From Nemertoderma westbladi (Eukaryota; Xenacoelomorpha; Nemertodermatida; Nemertodermatidae), in assembly GCA_032718475.1 (NCBI GenBank), contig JAUCBJ010000412.1, positions 1 to 64,000 on the forward strand: a DNA stretch of 64,000 nucleotides. Reading direction: 5' to 3'. Each line of letters opens with the position of its first letter. Position 1 is the stretch's first letter. The translations under genes and the position numbers were made by a program. Shown in pieces: positions 24,301-36,000 of the stretch. The notes beneath the pieces were generated by a model. It was not told the DNA's origin, did not search any database, and was given only the letters and a program-made list of their open reading frames with translations.

Positions 24301-24745
24301 GGAAATACAGGTAAATGGAAATACTGCTGACTGCACGGCAGTGCACAGTGAAGGCAGTACATATTAAATGGAAATACTGCTACCTGACACGGTACCGGAC
24401 TCAGGGACTGCAGGGCAGTGCAGATAAATGTAACTACCAGCTATAAAACAGGGCACATATACTGTAGCTAGTATCTGTTAAGTCAAAATTAAAGTATACT
24501 GTAGAAAGTTAAATGGTTTAATGAACAATGCACATGGTATTACGTTACAGCTAATTTCACTTTAATACAGTATCTGTTGTGCCAAAATTAAAATATACTG
24601 TATGTTAATTTCACTCCAGTATCTGTTATTCCAAAATTAAAATATACTATGGAAGTTAAAAGGTTTAATGAACATTGCACATGGCATTACGTTACAGCTA
24701 ATTTTACTTTAATACCTGTTGTGCCAAAATTAAAATATATGAAGA
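24300..24745. repeat. Degenerate direct repeats of about 100-150 bp
   Basis: Two kinds of block recur. A segment with AAATGGAAATACTGCT and GGTACCGGACT occurs near 24285-24330 and 24365-24410. A longer segment containing TTTAATGAACA, CACATGG and ATTACGTTACAGCTAATTT occurs at about 24516-24560 and 24664-24710, each followed by a CCAAAATTAAA(A/G)TATA box. No coding function is visible. Confidence 0.65.
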
Positions 24746-24899
24746 ATGGTTATAAATTTAAAATGTTAGAATCTTTCATCACATTACGATTAAATTATTT
24801 ATTATATTTCGATACAGCGAATAGTATATAACTAAATCCATTCATCGATAGTTCAAATTAAGGTTAAGTTAGGGGAAATAAAAAAAATTGGTGGTATTG

Positions 24900-26145
24900 G
24901 TGATTGGTCGAATTTGGTGGTATAATTGCATACAATATGTTAAATTTGCGGATGGTGCTTATTGATCGCGGGGTTATAATGGTCAATGTAGAGGGCCTCG
25001 GCGCTGAGACGGTCCCAATCGCACCGAAATCTCCTAAATGCTGTAACATTGTACTTCGCTCATTGGATGAAATGTTCCAGGATGTAGTCCTCCTGACCGG
25101 AATTTGGTGCACCATAGCGGTGTTGGCGTATATTGGACCGGTGGCCATTAAGGCTCTTGTGTAGCCTTTGCTCAGTTTCACCTACATAAAATTGACCAGG
25201 ATGTTTCGTGCAGGCGATCCAGTACCAGTACAGCAAGTTATTTCAAGAAGTTTCGATCTTACAATCGAAACTACCATTTACGGTGTCGCCCCATGGAGTT
25301 ATTTGGGTGTCGGATATTTCTTTGCATGTGCAACACGCCTTGGAGTTGCAGGGTGCGTTGCCGCGGTCGCCTGGTTCCTCACGTTTGATGATAAGCGAAT
25401 TACCGAGTGTTGGCAAATTGCGGGTTGTTAGTTTGAGATCTATGTTGTATATTGCCAAGAACCGTCAGTAACGTATCATGATTTCTTTAATCGCTGGTTG
25501 GAAGTGTAAAGTAATAGGGAGGTAAACTGTATGTATGGGAGCCACGGTACGTACGGTCGGCTGTAACGGTGGATCCCAAAAGTGTAGCGGGAGGAGGAAT
25601 CCGAGGGGATATCCCCGGTCTTGGCACTGGTCCAGATAGCATTTGGCCTGTTGCCTGTAAGCGGTAATGGTTGAACTTAAACGGCGAAACCGTATGAGTT
25701 GGGCTTTCGCAAAAGACTGTAGTGCCCACTTGTGGAAACAATTGTGGAAATAATTAATTGGGAGCTTGTTTGAGGTGGGCTTGGTGTAGACAGATGTCCG
25801 TATGTTATTATGCACTCTTTCGATCTTTAGGTCCAGATAGTTATGGGCCGTGTTGAACGATTCCATAGTAAATTGGATGGCTGGGTCCTTATAAAGTTCC
25901 ATCGAAGCGCGATTGAAACGTTCTTAACAGGGTAGCCAGCTCGCACTGTGGAACAACCCGGTTGTAGAATAGATAGTGATTATCAACATAGAAGGAGAAT
26001 AATGATACAGCTAATATGTGTAACGCTGAGGACATGTAAATGTATGCGAGTAATACTGTACTAAGAATAGAGTATGAGACTCTATAATTGCTCCCCATAG
26101 CATAGCAGATCCTACTCGTTGTACATAGTTGGATCCCTGATACCT
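24900..26145 (-). mobile_element. Penelope-like element, decayed
   Basis: The minus strand contains, 5' to 3' across several shifted frames, an RT fragment with VQRVGSAM (about 26120) and the catalytic-box remnant YVDN (about 25955; the family norm is YVDD). These are followed by LDLKIERVHNNIRTSVYTKPT (25760-25825) and an AQLIRFRR segment (about 25690). Then comes a Cys-rich linker, and a GIY-YIG endonuclease piece starting FYVGETEQRLHKSLNGHRS (about 25130-25190). The domain tail, ALYIDHYNPAIN, lies near 24985. This RT plus GIY-YIG order is characteristic of Penelope-like retroelements. Frameshifts, stop codons and the Asp-to-Asn change mean it is dead. The 5' part and terminal repeats were not recognised. 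Confidence 0.8.
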
Positions 26146-26149
26146 GAAG

Positions 26150-26678
26150 TAATTGTGCGTTAGAGATATCTGAGTATGATCTCGAAGTGGTTCACGTTAA
26201 ACGGGTTAAACGCAATTGTGCGTCAAACCGCATGTGGAGTGTTGCATCCTCCCTTAGGCATTGCAGGGTTGCCTGTATGCCCAGTTCGTGTGGTATGGAT
26301 TTGTAAATTTCATTTTAATTTCATTGACGTCCGAGTCTCTCTGAAGCTGTCTATTGACAGAGTAAAAATTCAATCCCAAATTTTTAACCTAAAGCAATAT
26401 AAGAAAGGAACCATGGCACTCTATTTTATCATGCGTCGTACTGTACCACTGAGATCCTTAAATTCTACCCGCAACTCCATAAGGTGTTGGTGAAGCGCAC
26501 CTCCCTCGATGCTCTTGGACGGTAAATAACATATCTCGGGACGAACGGCAAATAAAGCATATTTTATTTAACGCACAATAAATAGTTAATATTTTAACCT
26601 GCTGCAGTAATAGACTAACCAAATAATTAGCCACAAAAATATTTCTACATTAGTAGAACTGAAACTGTGTAATAATTT
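26150..26678. other. Spacer between PLE relic and LTR element
   Basis: No gene was recognised. It may include further unrecognisable 5' sequence of the Penelope-like relic. The last five bases (AATTT, 26674-26678) are one copy of the LTR element's target-site duplication. Confidence 0.4.
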
Positions 26679-28889
26679 TGTTACGGTATATGGCGCTGTA
26701 TCCACATTATTAGTCGTTATACTGTATGCATTATTAGTCCGTTATGCAGTATGCAATATTAGTCCGTTATACTGTACGTAATATTAGTCCATTGTGCAGC
26801 ATGATATTTTAGATAAGGCATAATAACGCAGTGGTATTTAGATAGGGAAATCGAGACACCCATATATTTGAATCCATCCATTTTGTACAGTATGTAGCCC
26901 TACCTACGTAATTTTGTATTAGGATATATGTAGATAGTTCCAGGGTAGCGAGTTTATTCGGACCCTGGATTTTGTGCTTGCTGATATTAGCATCGATAGG
27001 GCTAGCATATAGGGACGCTGTCCTGGCCATTCAGCAGCCAGGGACGTGAACCATTACCATATATGGTAATAATTTGAGGTTTGGGCAAGCGATAGGGCTA
27101 CAATCCGGCCTCCTTATTGGACTAACTGCTTCCAGGTTGGTCTAATGCTAGCACGGACTGGAGAGCCAATAGGAGAGCGATTGAGTCACCCTATTGCATC
27201 ACCCCATCCGGATCACCTATAAATTGGCGGTGTGCCGGTAGAGCCTCACATGACACCTCACATGATCTGCTATCACCTTTGTACTTGTTGAGCTGTCTCT
27301 ATTCAATTTTGACGGATATTTTAGCGTATTTTCTGCAATTTGCTAATTTTGATTAATTTCTTGGAATGATTTGCTAGTGCGATTACTCTCGATTGTGTTT
27401 CTCAATTAATTCCTTCGATTACTGCTAATTACAACTGAACTATGATTTCTACTTTTGATTAATGGTTCTATGTGATTCCTTTCTGCGCAATAATCCTAAG
27501 GGATTTCTGAGACTGTCAGACTTTGTGATTTGCATGCGCCGCTACGGTAGCTATTAGCATAATGGAGGGCTAAGGTGCCAGTGGGCGGTGGGCACATCGG
27601 GGGGTTGAGCGACTAGGAGAGAGCGGAGGATTCAAAGCGGGCAACGCTGGCTAGGGTCACCGTTGCGGGCGGGTATCTTGCACTGTAACACGCAGACCAT
27701 TCGCCGATACAGTAACTAGGGGGCTGATGATCCAGGTTTTGTCTCTATTTAGTATTAGGGGGGCAGGAATCGGGTTAGTTAGGAATCCTAGATGTATCCG
27801 GGAGAGGCCTGCGCGTACTACAACGTTGAGTGTAGAGTACGAGTAGTGAATCGCATAATTGTGGGCTATACAGTAGTTAACTGCATAATTGCGAACTGTG
27901 ATTTCTGACGCTGATTGGTGTGTTATTGAAGTGTGCCTATGATTATGAATGTTTAGGTAGGCGCCCTTTTCTTTTGATTGATTTCTATTTCTTAGTTACA
28001 ATAATTAGTTACTGATTAGGTCAAAGTAATACGGCAATTTAGGCTATTACTAGCGAAACCTGTTGCGTAATAAATTAGAATTACGTATTCTGGAACTCTT
28101 AGTAATTAGTACGCTGTTAAATATTTGTGACTGTAATTGATTAGTAAAAATTAAGAATTAGTACGCAGCATAGCGGAGAGTAGCTAAGGTAATAATTAGA
28201 GTACTGTAAACTATTCACGCTGAGCGGTTATTTGCACTAGCGGGCAATCAGCTAGATCGCACTATTCGGTACGCACGATACGCTAGTAATTTGCTGGCCT
28301 AAAGCCAGCCGCAGGCAAGTTTAGACCCAGAGTGGTACTATCCACGTAAAAACAATTACTGTATCATTTTGATTATTTTAAATATTCTCGCATTCACACA
28401 TTACGTTAGGGAACCTCCAGTATTCGCGATTAGAAAGACGTAGACAATAGCGTGTTTTAATAGTGATAGAATTAGGCGTAAGAATACTCTGAGTGCAAGG
28501 CCTCTCGCACTCGTCTTAAGTAAGCTTAGGGAGCCGACTCGGGTTTATTGTTTTGGTTATTCCCGCGTGGCTCATAGATTCGAACAGTTAGCTCTCTATC
28601 GAGCGATCGGTAGAGAAAGGAACAAGCGATTTTGCAGGAGTTGTGTAAAATTAGTAAAATATATTAGCGGACGGCAGATTAGCGCCATCCAACGGTAAGT
28701 AGCGGTTTTGTATTTAGCCACCTTTACAATTTAGTAATATCACGCTCCTGATCCCCTTTACTTAACAGTAGAGCATTCTTTGTGTCTTATTGGTTAGGCG
28801 AGAGCTCATTAGGTTGACAGAAGGATATTAACGGGTATTGGTCTGTTCAACAGTTCTGCTGTTAGTATAGAGGTCGCGGTTGTTTATCA
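26679..28889 (+). repeat. 5' LTR
   Basis: 2,211 bp, identical by eye to the 3' LTR except for two transitions, near 26846 and 26888. It contains a CCAAT/AP-1/TATA cluster (27164-27223) and an AATAAA at 28069-28074. These suggest U3 of roughly 570 bp and a long R-U5. Confidence 0.97.
27164..27223 (+). promoter_or_regulatory. LTR core promoter
   Basis: GCCAAT at 27164, an AP-1-type TGAGTCA at about 27182-27188 and TATAAA at 27218-27223 lie in the usual order, so transcription would start near 27250. The same cluster occurs in the 3' LTR, with its TATA box at 44001. Function is inferred from motif order only. Confidence 0.55.
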
Positions 28890-30085
28890 GTAATACGCGT
28901 ATTTTATTGGCTGTAGGCTGTAGCGTACAGTAAATAGTGTATTCTTAGGCTGTTAGTTGTATCACAGTATTGAGTAATAAATTAGAGCACGTGATCGTCT
29001 GCTGTAGGCTATAGGCTAGCGTACGGTAGAACATTGAGTATATTCTTTTAGGCTGTTAGTTTAGATTACTGTATTCACTGGCTGCGTACAATAGTACAGT
29101 AGTACATTAGGCTGATTGCTGTTACTGCGTATGGTAGAAGAGACATTTGTTTTGCCGTACCACACACAGTATCATTAGGCTGTTAGGTTGGTGTACTGTT
29201 TTACTTACTGTACTGCATACAGTGAATGTACGGTAGTGCGTTTTGCTAATTGCGAATACAGCAGTTCCTTAGGCCTTAGGGCAAATTGTAATTAGTAAGT
29301 TTTTTGAAAATTATTAGCTAGGTTTGCGAGAATTCAGTTTCGGTCAAAATTATTTTGTAAAATTCTAGAGTTTTGTACCGGTATGTTAGGTAACCGCTTA
29401 GTTATTTTATACCATCTGGAGATACATGGCAAGACGGAACTTCTGAGTTTGGGGTTCGTGTGGGTCTGCGGGTTCGGTTTGCAATCAGCGAAGGGCCTGA
29501 ATCTTTGGACGCGGACGTGGAATCTCACAGCAAACAAGGTTAGTTGTTCTGTTGGCACCATAGTGTTTGTGGAAGCAGTAAAAAATTATCGGTTGTTTAA
29601 CTGCGAAGCTGAACTCAATTTATTAGTTAGGATATTTAGGTTTAGCCGGCCATGGTTTTGAATCGCTCAAGTTAGAGAGAGAGTTAGAGAGAGTCGCAAC
29701 CCGAAGATGTAGCCACGCGCTAGTGGATACATATAATATTTGAAACTAAAATTACGTTAATTAGAGCTATATATATATAAAATTAGAAATATTCGGGCGG
29801 CAAGTATATTTTGAATATTTTGTATTAGATTCAAAGTTATTTTGTGCTATACCGGTATTTAATGCTATATAATAGCTATATAATAATATTTTTGTTTAAA
29901 TATTGTGCTAGTATTTGCTATAACTATATACCCCATTAAATTCACAATATTGCATTGCGAATTTATTTTGACATTTTGGACCAACTGATTATTTGACAAA
30001 TAATTTGACCGTGTTTCGGTTAAATTATAATTATATCTCGAACCTTTGCGAGATATTTTGCCGGAAGGCAAACATTATTTAGACT
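28890..30085 (+). other. 5' leader of the LTR element
   Basis: About 1.2 kb of untranslated leader. Short imperfect repeats of TAGGCTGTTAG and TAGGCTGTAGCGTAC fill 28910-29290. A primer-binding site complementary to a tRNA 3' end should start close to 28890, but no match could be recognised by eye. Small open frames here look like chance. Confidence 0.5.
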
Positions 30086-33000
30086 ATGAGTGTCTCAGAC
30101 AAAGAGGCACTAGAGGACAGCTATGAGACGGCGGCTGGACCGCCGACTGACGATAGCGTAAACATTACTGTTGATGACAATGCCGACTATGACGACGCAG
30201 CGAGCGACGCTGACGTAAGTGAACAGGAGGACGAGACAGTGACTAGTGAGGAAGAACAACAACCTCAAGTAATAGTATTAGGATCCCCTACCGCTACTGA
30301 TAGGAAGGACTGTACGGCAGCCCGGACAGAGGTGAGTGATAGGGAGGGTAGTGTAGCAGAAGCGAGAGCCCGGAGCCCGGTTTCCAGACCTGTGGGTATG
30401 GTAAGTGCCGTGGTCCCAACGGCTGTAAGGAGTACCCGTAGTTCCCGAAATAATCCTTCAAGTCCACCGAGTGTGAGTCAGGTAAGCGAGAGAGAACTAG
30501 ACATTGCGATAAAGAAGAAACTTCGCGCGCATGCCGGACATATAACTCGGACGGCGGACAAGGTAAGGAAGATGTTAGCTGACTCAGCGAACATCGGGAG
30601 GGTAGAGTTAGTAGAGATTAGAAGAGGATATAACTCAGCGTTATTCAAGCAGACGGAGGAGCTTGCAGTCCTAGCGAAGAAGGCAGTAGAGTCTCAGTCG
30701 AGCGACGTGGCGACGAGGATTTATGATAGGGTTTTGGCAGCCCTGTTGGAGCATCGCGAGTTATCGGAGCGATTCCGACGAGTTAGGACGGAGAACTGGC
30801 TGCTATGGGCATCACAAACGCAGGCGACTCAGGTGAGTGACGCAGAGTTGAGAGACTTAGTGGAGCGAGAAGAGATCCAAGATAAAGAGGAGCGCCGGTA
30901 TCAAAGGGAAGTTACTAGCTGGCTGATGCAGAATGGAGTGGTGGTACCAGGCCAGGTGCTACCGACGACGGAGAACATTCAACAGAGGACGTTGACTCCA
31001 CCCGACGACGCATCCAGAGACAGTGGCGATTCCCAGGTTAGTCACGCGCGAGGGAAAGTTATATGTGCTAGATCTCTTGTTTCTCACAACTCGGCGGAGG
31101 AGAGAAGACGCCGACTGGACGAACAGCAGGCGGAAGTTTTGCGTGCATCGGAAGCACGGAAGGAAGCCGAGCAGGAACGGGAGCGAACACGTAAGTTAGA
31201 CGCGAAGTTGCGCGAATTGGAAGAGAAAGGTAAGCGTGAGCGAGCGGAACGCGAGCAGAAGGAACGTGAACTTCAACTTGAACGCGAACGCAAGGAACGC
31301 GAACTCGAACTTGAACGCGAGCAGAAAGAATGCGAACTCCAGCTCGAACGCGAACAGAAGAAACGCGAACTCGAACTTGAACGCGAACGCAAGGAACGCG
31401 AACTCGAGATCGAGAAAGAGCGACAAGCGTTGTATGAAGAAAGGGCGCGTGTGGAAGAAGAGGGCGCAGCGAGACGAGCGAGGGAAGAAGAAGAACGTAA
31501 ACTGGCGCAGTTGGAAAGTGCGAGATTAAGTTTAGACAGCGAAGAACGGACTAGGAAGGCGAATGAAATCGCCGAGAAGGGGATGCGAATGATCGAAGAA
31601 TGTGGGGCGAGTGTAGGGACTGAGTTGCGAGAACTGTTCGCACTGCAGAAGGCCGAACAGGAAGCGAGAACTCCGACTATACGCGAGTCGACGCCGACCA
31701 GAATTCCTATACCCGGTCCAGCTATTACGAGTACACGGATCGCTAAACCGTTCTCTACATATCGCACGCCAGTTGGTATTAGTGCTTCACCTATCGCGCA
31801 GAATCTACGTCATCGGAACACCGCACCACTATACACCGAACGCGACAACGGAGAGTTTAGAGAAACTCCGACGGGACGAGTACTTGGCGAACCGAACCCG
31901 CGGGTTTGGAATACGCGGACGGAGCGCCGACCCAGTTCAACGGAGAACTTCCGGGTTAAACCGGAAGAGGGATCATATGAGAGACAGCGGATTACTCAGA
32001 TAGAGCCGACTATACAACAGAACCCTAGCCAGGAATTTATTACGAGAGATGAGTTAAGTGCTAGTTTAGCGCAAGCTATATCGCCGCACATCCAACCTAT
32101 AACGGACATGCTTAGCAACCTACGGTTAAAGGAAGCAGCCCAGGTAAGAAGTAATTCAAATCCCAGCAGGCCTGAATTAGATAAAGTCCAGCCTAGTCAA
32201 CGAGTACGTATATCGGAGGAGACTATACCATATAGACCTCAGGTAAGGACGCCTGTCCCGAATATCCATAATCCCAATTTCGAAAATTCGGCGGAAAGAT
32301 TTATTGAGGAGGCTTGGGTCAGGGCCTCGGCGCGCAAACCATCGCGAGCGCTAAGGACTGACACCGAGTCAAGCGATGAAGAGGAAGACATGAGACGTCA
32401 GAAGTCCCGAAACTATAAGGAAAGAAGGACCGACGCGGAGCAGGTAAGTTGGAACCACCGGGAAAGGAACAGACTTAACAACCCTGCGGAACTAAACCAT
32501 TTGTTAACCCGGAACGACGCAACCCTTAGGGACATAGGTAAGTTTGCTGCTAGGCAAGGACTGCCGACGCAACAACCCCAGAAGTTTATGGGCAACCATA
32601 AGCATTGGAGGACTTTCAAAACCTATGTCGACGAGCAGCTAACCAACAGCACCTTTACTCCCAACGAGAAGTTCAACTATTTGCTTCAGATGCTCCATCG
32701 AGAACCTAGAGCCATTGCTGATAACTTCGTCGGCAATGAAAGGGCATTCGAGTTAGCGATGAAGACGCTTAGCGACATCTACGGGAATAAAACGAAGATG
32801 GCGCAGTCGATAGTAGAAGACTTGGGTAAGGGCGGAAGGATTACAACTCCGTTAGAGCTGTTGAACTTAGCGAACGCTATTTCGAACGCATTGGACATCT
32901 TGAGGACGGTGAATCTACCTCATCATGGTGATCACGCCGAAGTTTTAAAGAGCGTAATAAGACGTTTAAACATGCGTTGTCGACAGAAATGGCGCAAATT

Positions 33001-36000
33001 AGAGAATAAGTTGGAGGGCCAAGGTAAGGTATTGACACTTCAGCATATTCATGACATGATAGCCACAGACGCAGTAGCAGAGATGAAATCAAACTTCTCA
33101 GAGGAGAACATGAGGGAGTCTAAACCTGTTACCGGTAAGTCTATGGTAAGTTTTGACGATGACAGGACCACTGTGACATTTAACTCAGTAGACAGATATA
33201 ATTCGAGTACCCCAGCCTTTAGATCAGACTCGCGAGTATGGTCAGGTGAGCGGTTAGATAGACCTAGGTTAAAGCAACAGGAGTTGCCGGATGGATTTGT
33301 AGGTTGCCAATACTGTTTACTAAAGGAGGTAAGATCTGACGATCATAAGTTAGATAGTTGCAGACGGTTCAAAGAATTAAATTCGGAACAGAGAAGAGTT
33401 CAAGTGCGGACGTTGGACACCTGTTGGGCATGTCTTGCGCCAGGCCATGTACGGCGGCAGTGCCCGAACAGCAAGGACGGATGCATGGAATGCGGCAGAC
33501 TACATCACAAGTTGCTACATGCGGATTTCCATACCCCAACGGACCGTTACTTACAGCGAAATCCTCACAGGAAGGGGAGCAAAGAACCCGTATCGATAAG
33601 AAGGAATACGTACACTGGCATCCAGGACGATGGTTACCAACCAGGTTCGTCGGACGAGGATGGCGAGTCGAGCGCGAGAGAGGTGACCTGCCAAGGTTTC
33701 ACCGCGGATAGTTCATCGACCAGCGCGCGGACGTATTTATCATCGGCCACGTCGGAAATATTTAGCGTGATTCCGGTGAAACTCACTGGAGATAAGGGAT
33801 CAAAGCGGATATATGTGATGTTGGACACTGCGTCCACATTATCTTATATCGACGAGGAAGTGGCGAGAGCTGTTTCTAGCTTCCAGGATGCCGAGGAGAT
33901 CCAAATAGAGTTGAAGTCTATGCATGGAGTAGGAGACCTCAAGGGACACAGAATTTCGGTAGAACTAGATTCCCTACTTCCGAGAGACCAACATACTCGA
34001 CAAGAACGGAAAGCTTTGCCATTGGACAGATTTAAGTGTCTAGCTATGAAGGGATTCGGCAGGCAGTTAGGTAAGGTGCCGCCGATGAGTCCCATAGCAC
34101 AGGAGTATTTTGACAAGCTCAGGATACCCAGACACCAGGTAGGTTATAGGAATGTTTCTATGTTGATTGGTGCAGAACAGCTGATCGCACACCAAATATG
34201 GGAAACGAGACCAGCTGAGCCGCATGTCAATGGACCACATGCCCATAGGACCATACTAGGTTGGTATACACGAGTACCCATGTCTTATGAGTTTACAGGT
34301 GGCGACAAGCCAATAAACAGATACGACGAATTACAGCCTATAATTCAACCACCGTTAGTAGAACCACCAGACATAGACGAGTTTAGGAGAACCTGTATTG
34401 ACCACTATAGTGACTTTAGCGAGTCGGACGAGGAGTTGATTCCCGATAATGTTAGGTTGTCGGAACCACTTCACAATAACCGGACAGATAGTGAACCCGA
34501 GGACTACTGTTATCAGACCCGTGGGTCTGGTTCAGCAGCCCACGCTACCTATTTGACTAACGTTTTGACTTATACAGACATAGTGGAGGGTCAAGTGGCT
34601 AAATATCGAGACCTAGACATTTTCCAATACAGTGAGGAGGAATTACAGAAGGAATTGATACGCCAGGACCTCGAGACAGGAGCCAGAACCGTCGAATGGC
34701 TGGATAGGGACGCAATGGAACCCGGTGGATATGACCTAGCCATGTCTACTGATGAGAAACGGTCGCTGGAGATGATGGAAGATACCATACGTCTGCTACC
34801 GACTGGACATTTTGAAGTTGGAATGTTGTGGCGTCGACAACCACCTAAGTTGGAGAACAACTACAACTTAGCCTTGAAAAGATTAAACGGAGTAAGGGCT
34901 CGGTTGTTGAAGAATCCGGATATTAGGGAGAAGTATTGCGCCCAGATCAACAACTATTTCGCCAAGGGATTTGCTGGGAAGGTAGAGGACCCTGACTTAG
35001 TGACAGACCAGACTTATTACCTTCCACACCACTATGTGACTCACCCTGACAAGCCAGACAAAGTCCGAGTAGTCAACGACTGCGCAGCAGTCTATAGAGG
35101 TATGTCCCTGAATTCAGAGTTGATGGATGGTCCCAACCTGAACAACTATTTGATTGGAATACTGTTGTGTTTTAGACAGCGGCGATTCGCATTTACTTGT
35201 GACATCGAGGCGATGTTCCACCAGGTAAGAGCCTGTAAGGCAGACCAGGATAGCCTTCGCTTTCTCTGGTACGAGAATGAAGACTTATCCGGCCCAGTGG
35301 TTACATACCAGATGTACGTAAGGATATTTGGCGCCCGCGATAGTCCAAACGGCACGCTGTTTGTTCTAAAGAAAACGGCAACAGCCCAGATTGGTAAGTA
35401 CCCAGTAGAGGTTATCGAGTCCATCTTGAGAAACTTCTATATGGACGACGGATTGGTGTCTAAGGAGACAGCGGAACAAGCCATAGAAGTGGCTAACGGC
35501 CTACAGAAGTGCTTGGCTACAGGGGGTTTTCCTCTGACCAAGTTCACTACCAATTCGGAGGCCCTATTAGAATCGTTCCCGGTTAAAGATCGCGGGAGCG
35601 GAGACATTGAATTGGGGGTGGAACCCATTCCCATGGCGCGAGTACTGGGACTCGCTTGGAATCCGAACACAGACAAGTTCCAGGTAAGAGTTAGATTTGA
35701 GCCCAGTAGCCCAGACAAGATTTTGACAAAGAGAATTTGCTTATCGATGTTAAGTAGACTATTTGACCCGATGAACTTTATCAGTCCGGTAATATTACAG
35801 GCACGAGCGTGCATGAGGAAAATTTGGTTGTCCGACCTGGAGTGGGACGAACCAATATCTCCTATACATGCAAAGCAGTGGAGGGAGTGGGAAGCCGAGT
35901 TGCATCTATTGAAAAATATAGATGTACCCCGATCCTACTTTCCGAATCAGCTGGTATTTCCAACTGATCTCGAACTCCACCTATTTAGTGACGCAAGTGA

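Noticed and set aside
26809-27030. Open frame on the minus strand of both LTRs (also 43592-43813) as a possible antisense gene
   Set aside because: Its presence in both LTRs follows from their identity; the two differences between LTRs both change the amino acid, and no family is recognised.
31196-31426. Minus-strand Phe/Leu-rich frames opposite the gag coiled coil
   Set aside because: Shadow of the Glu/Arg-rich repeat on the coding strand.
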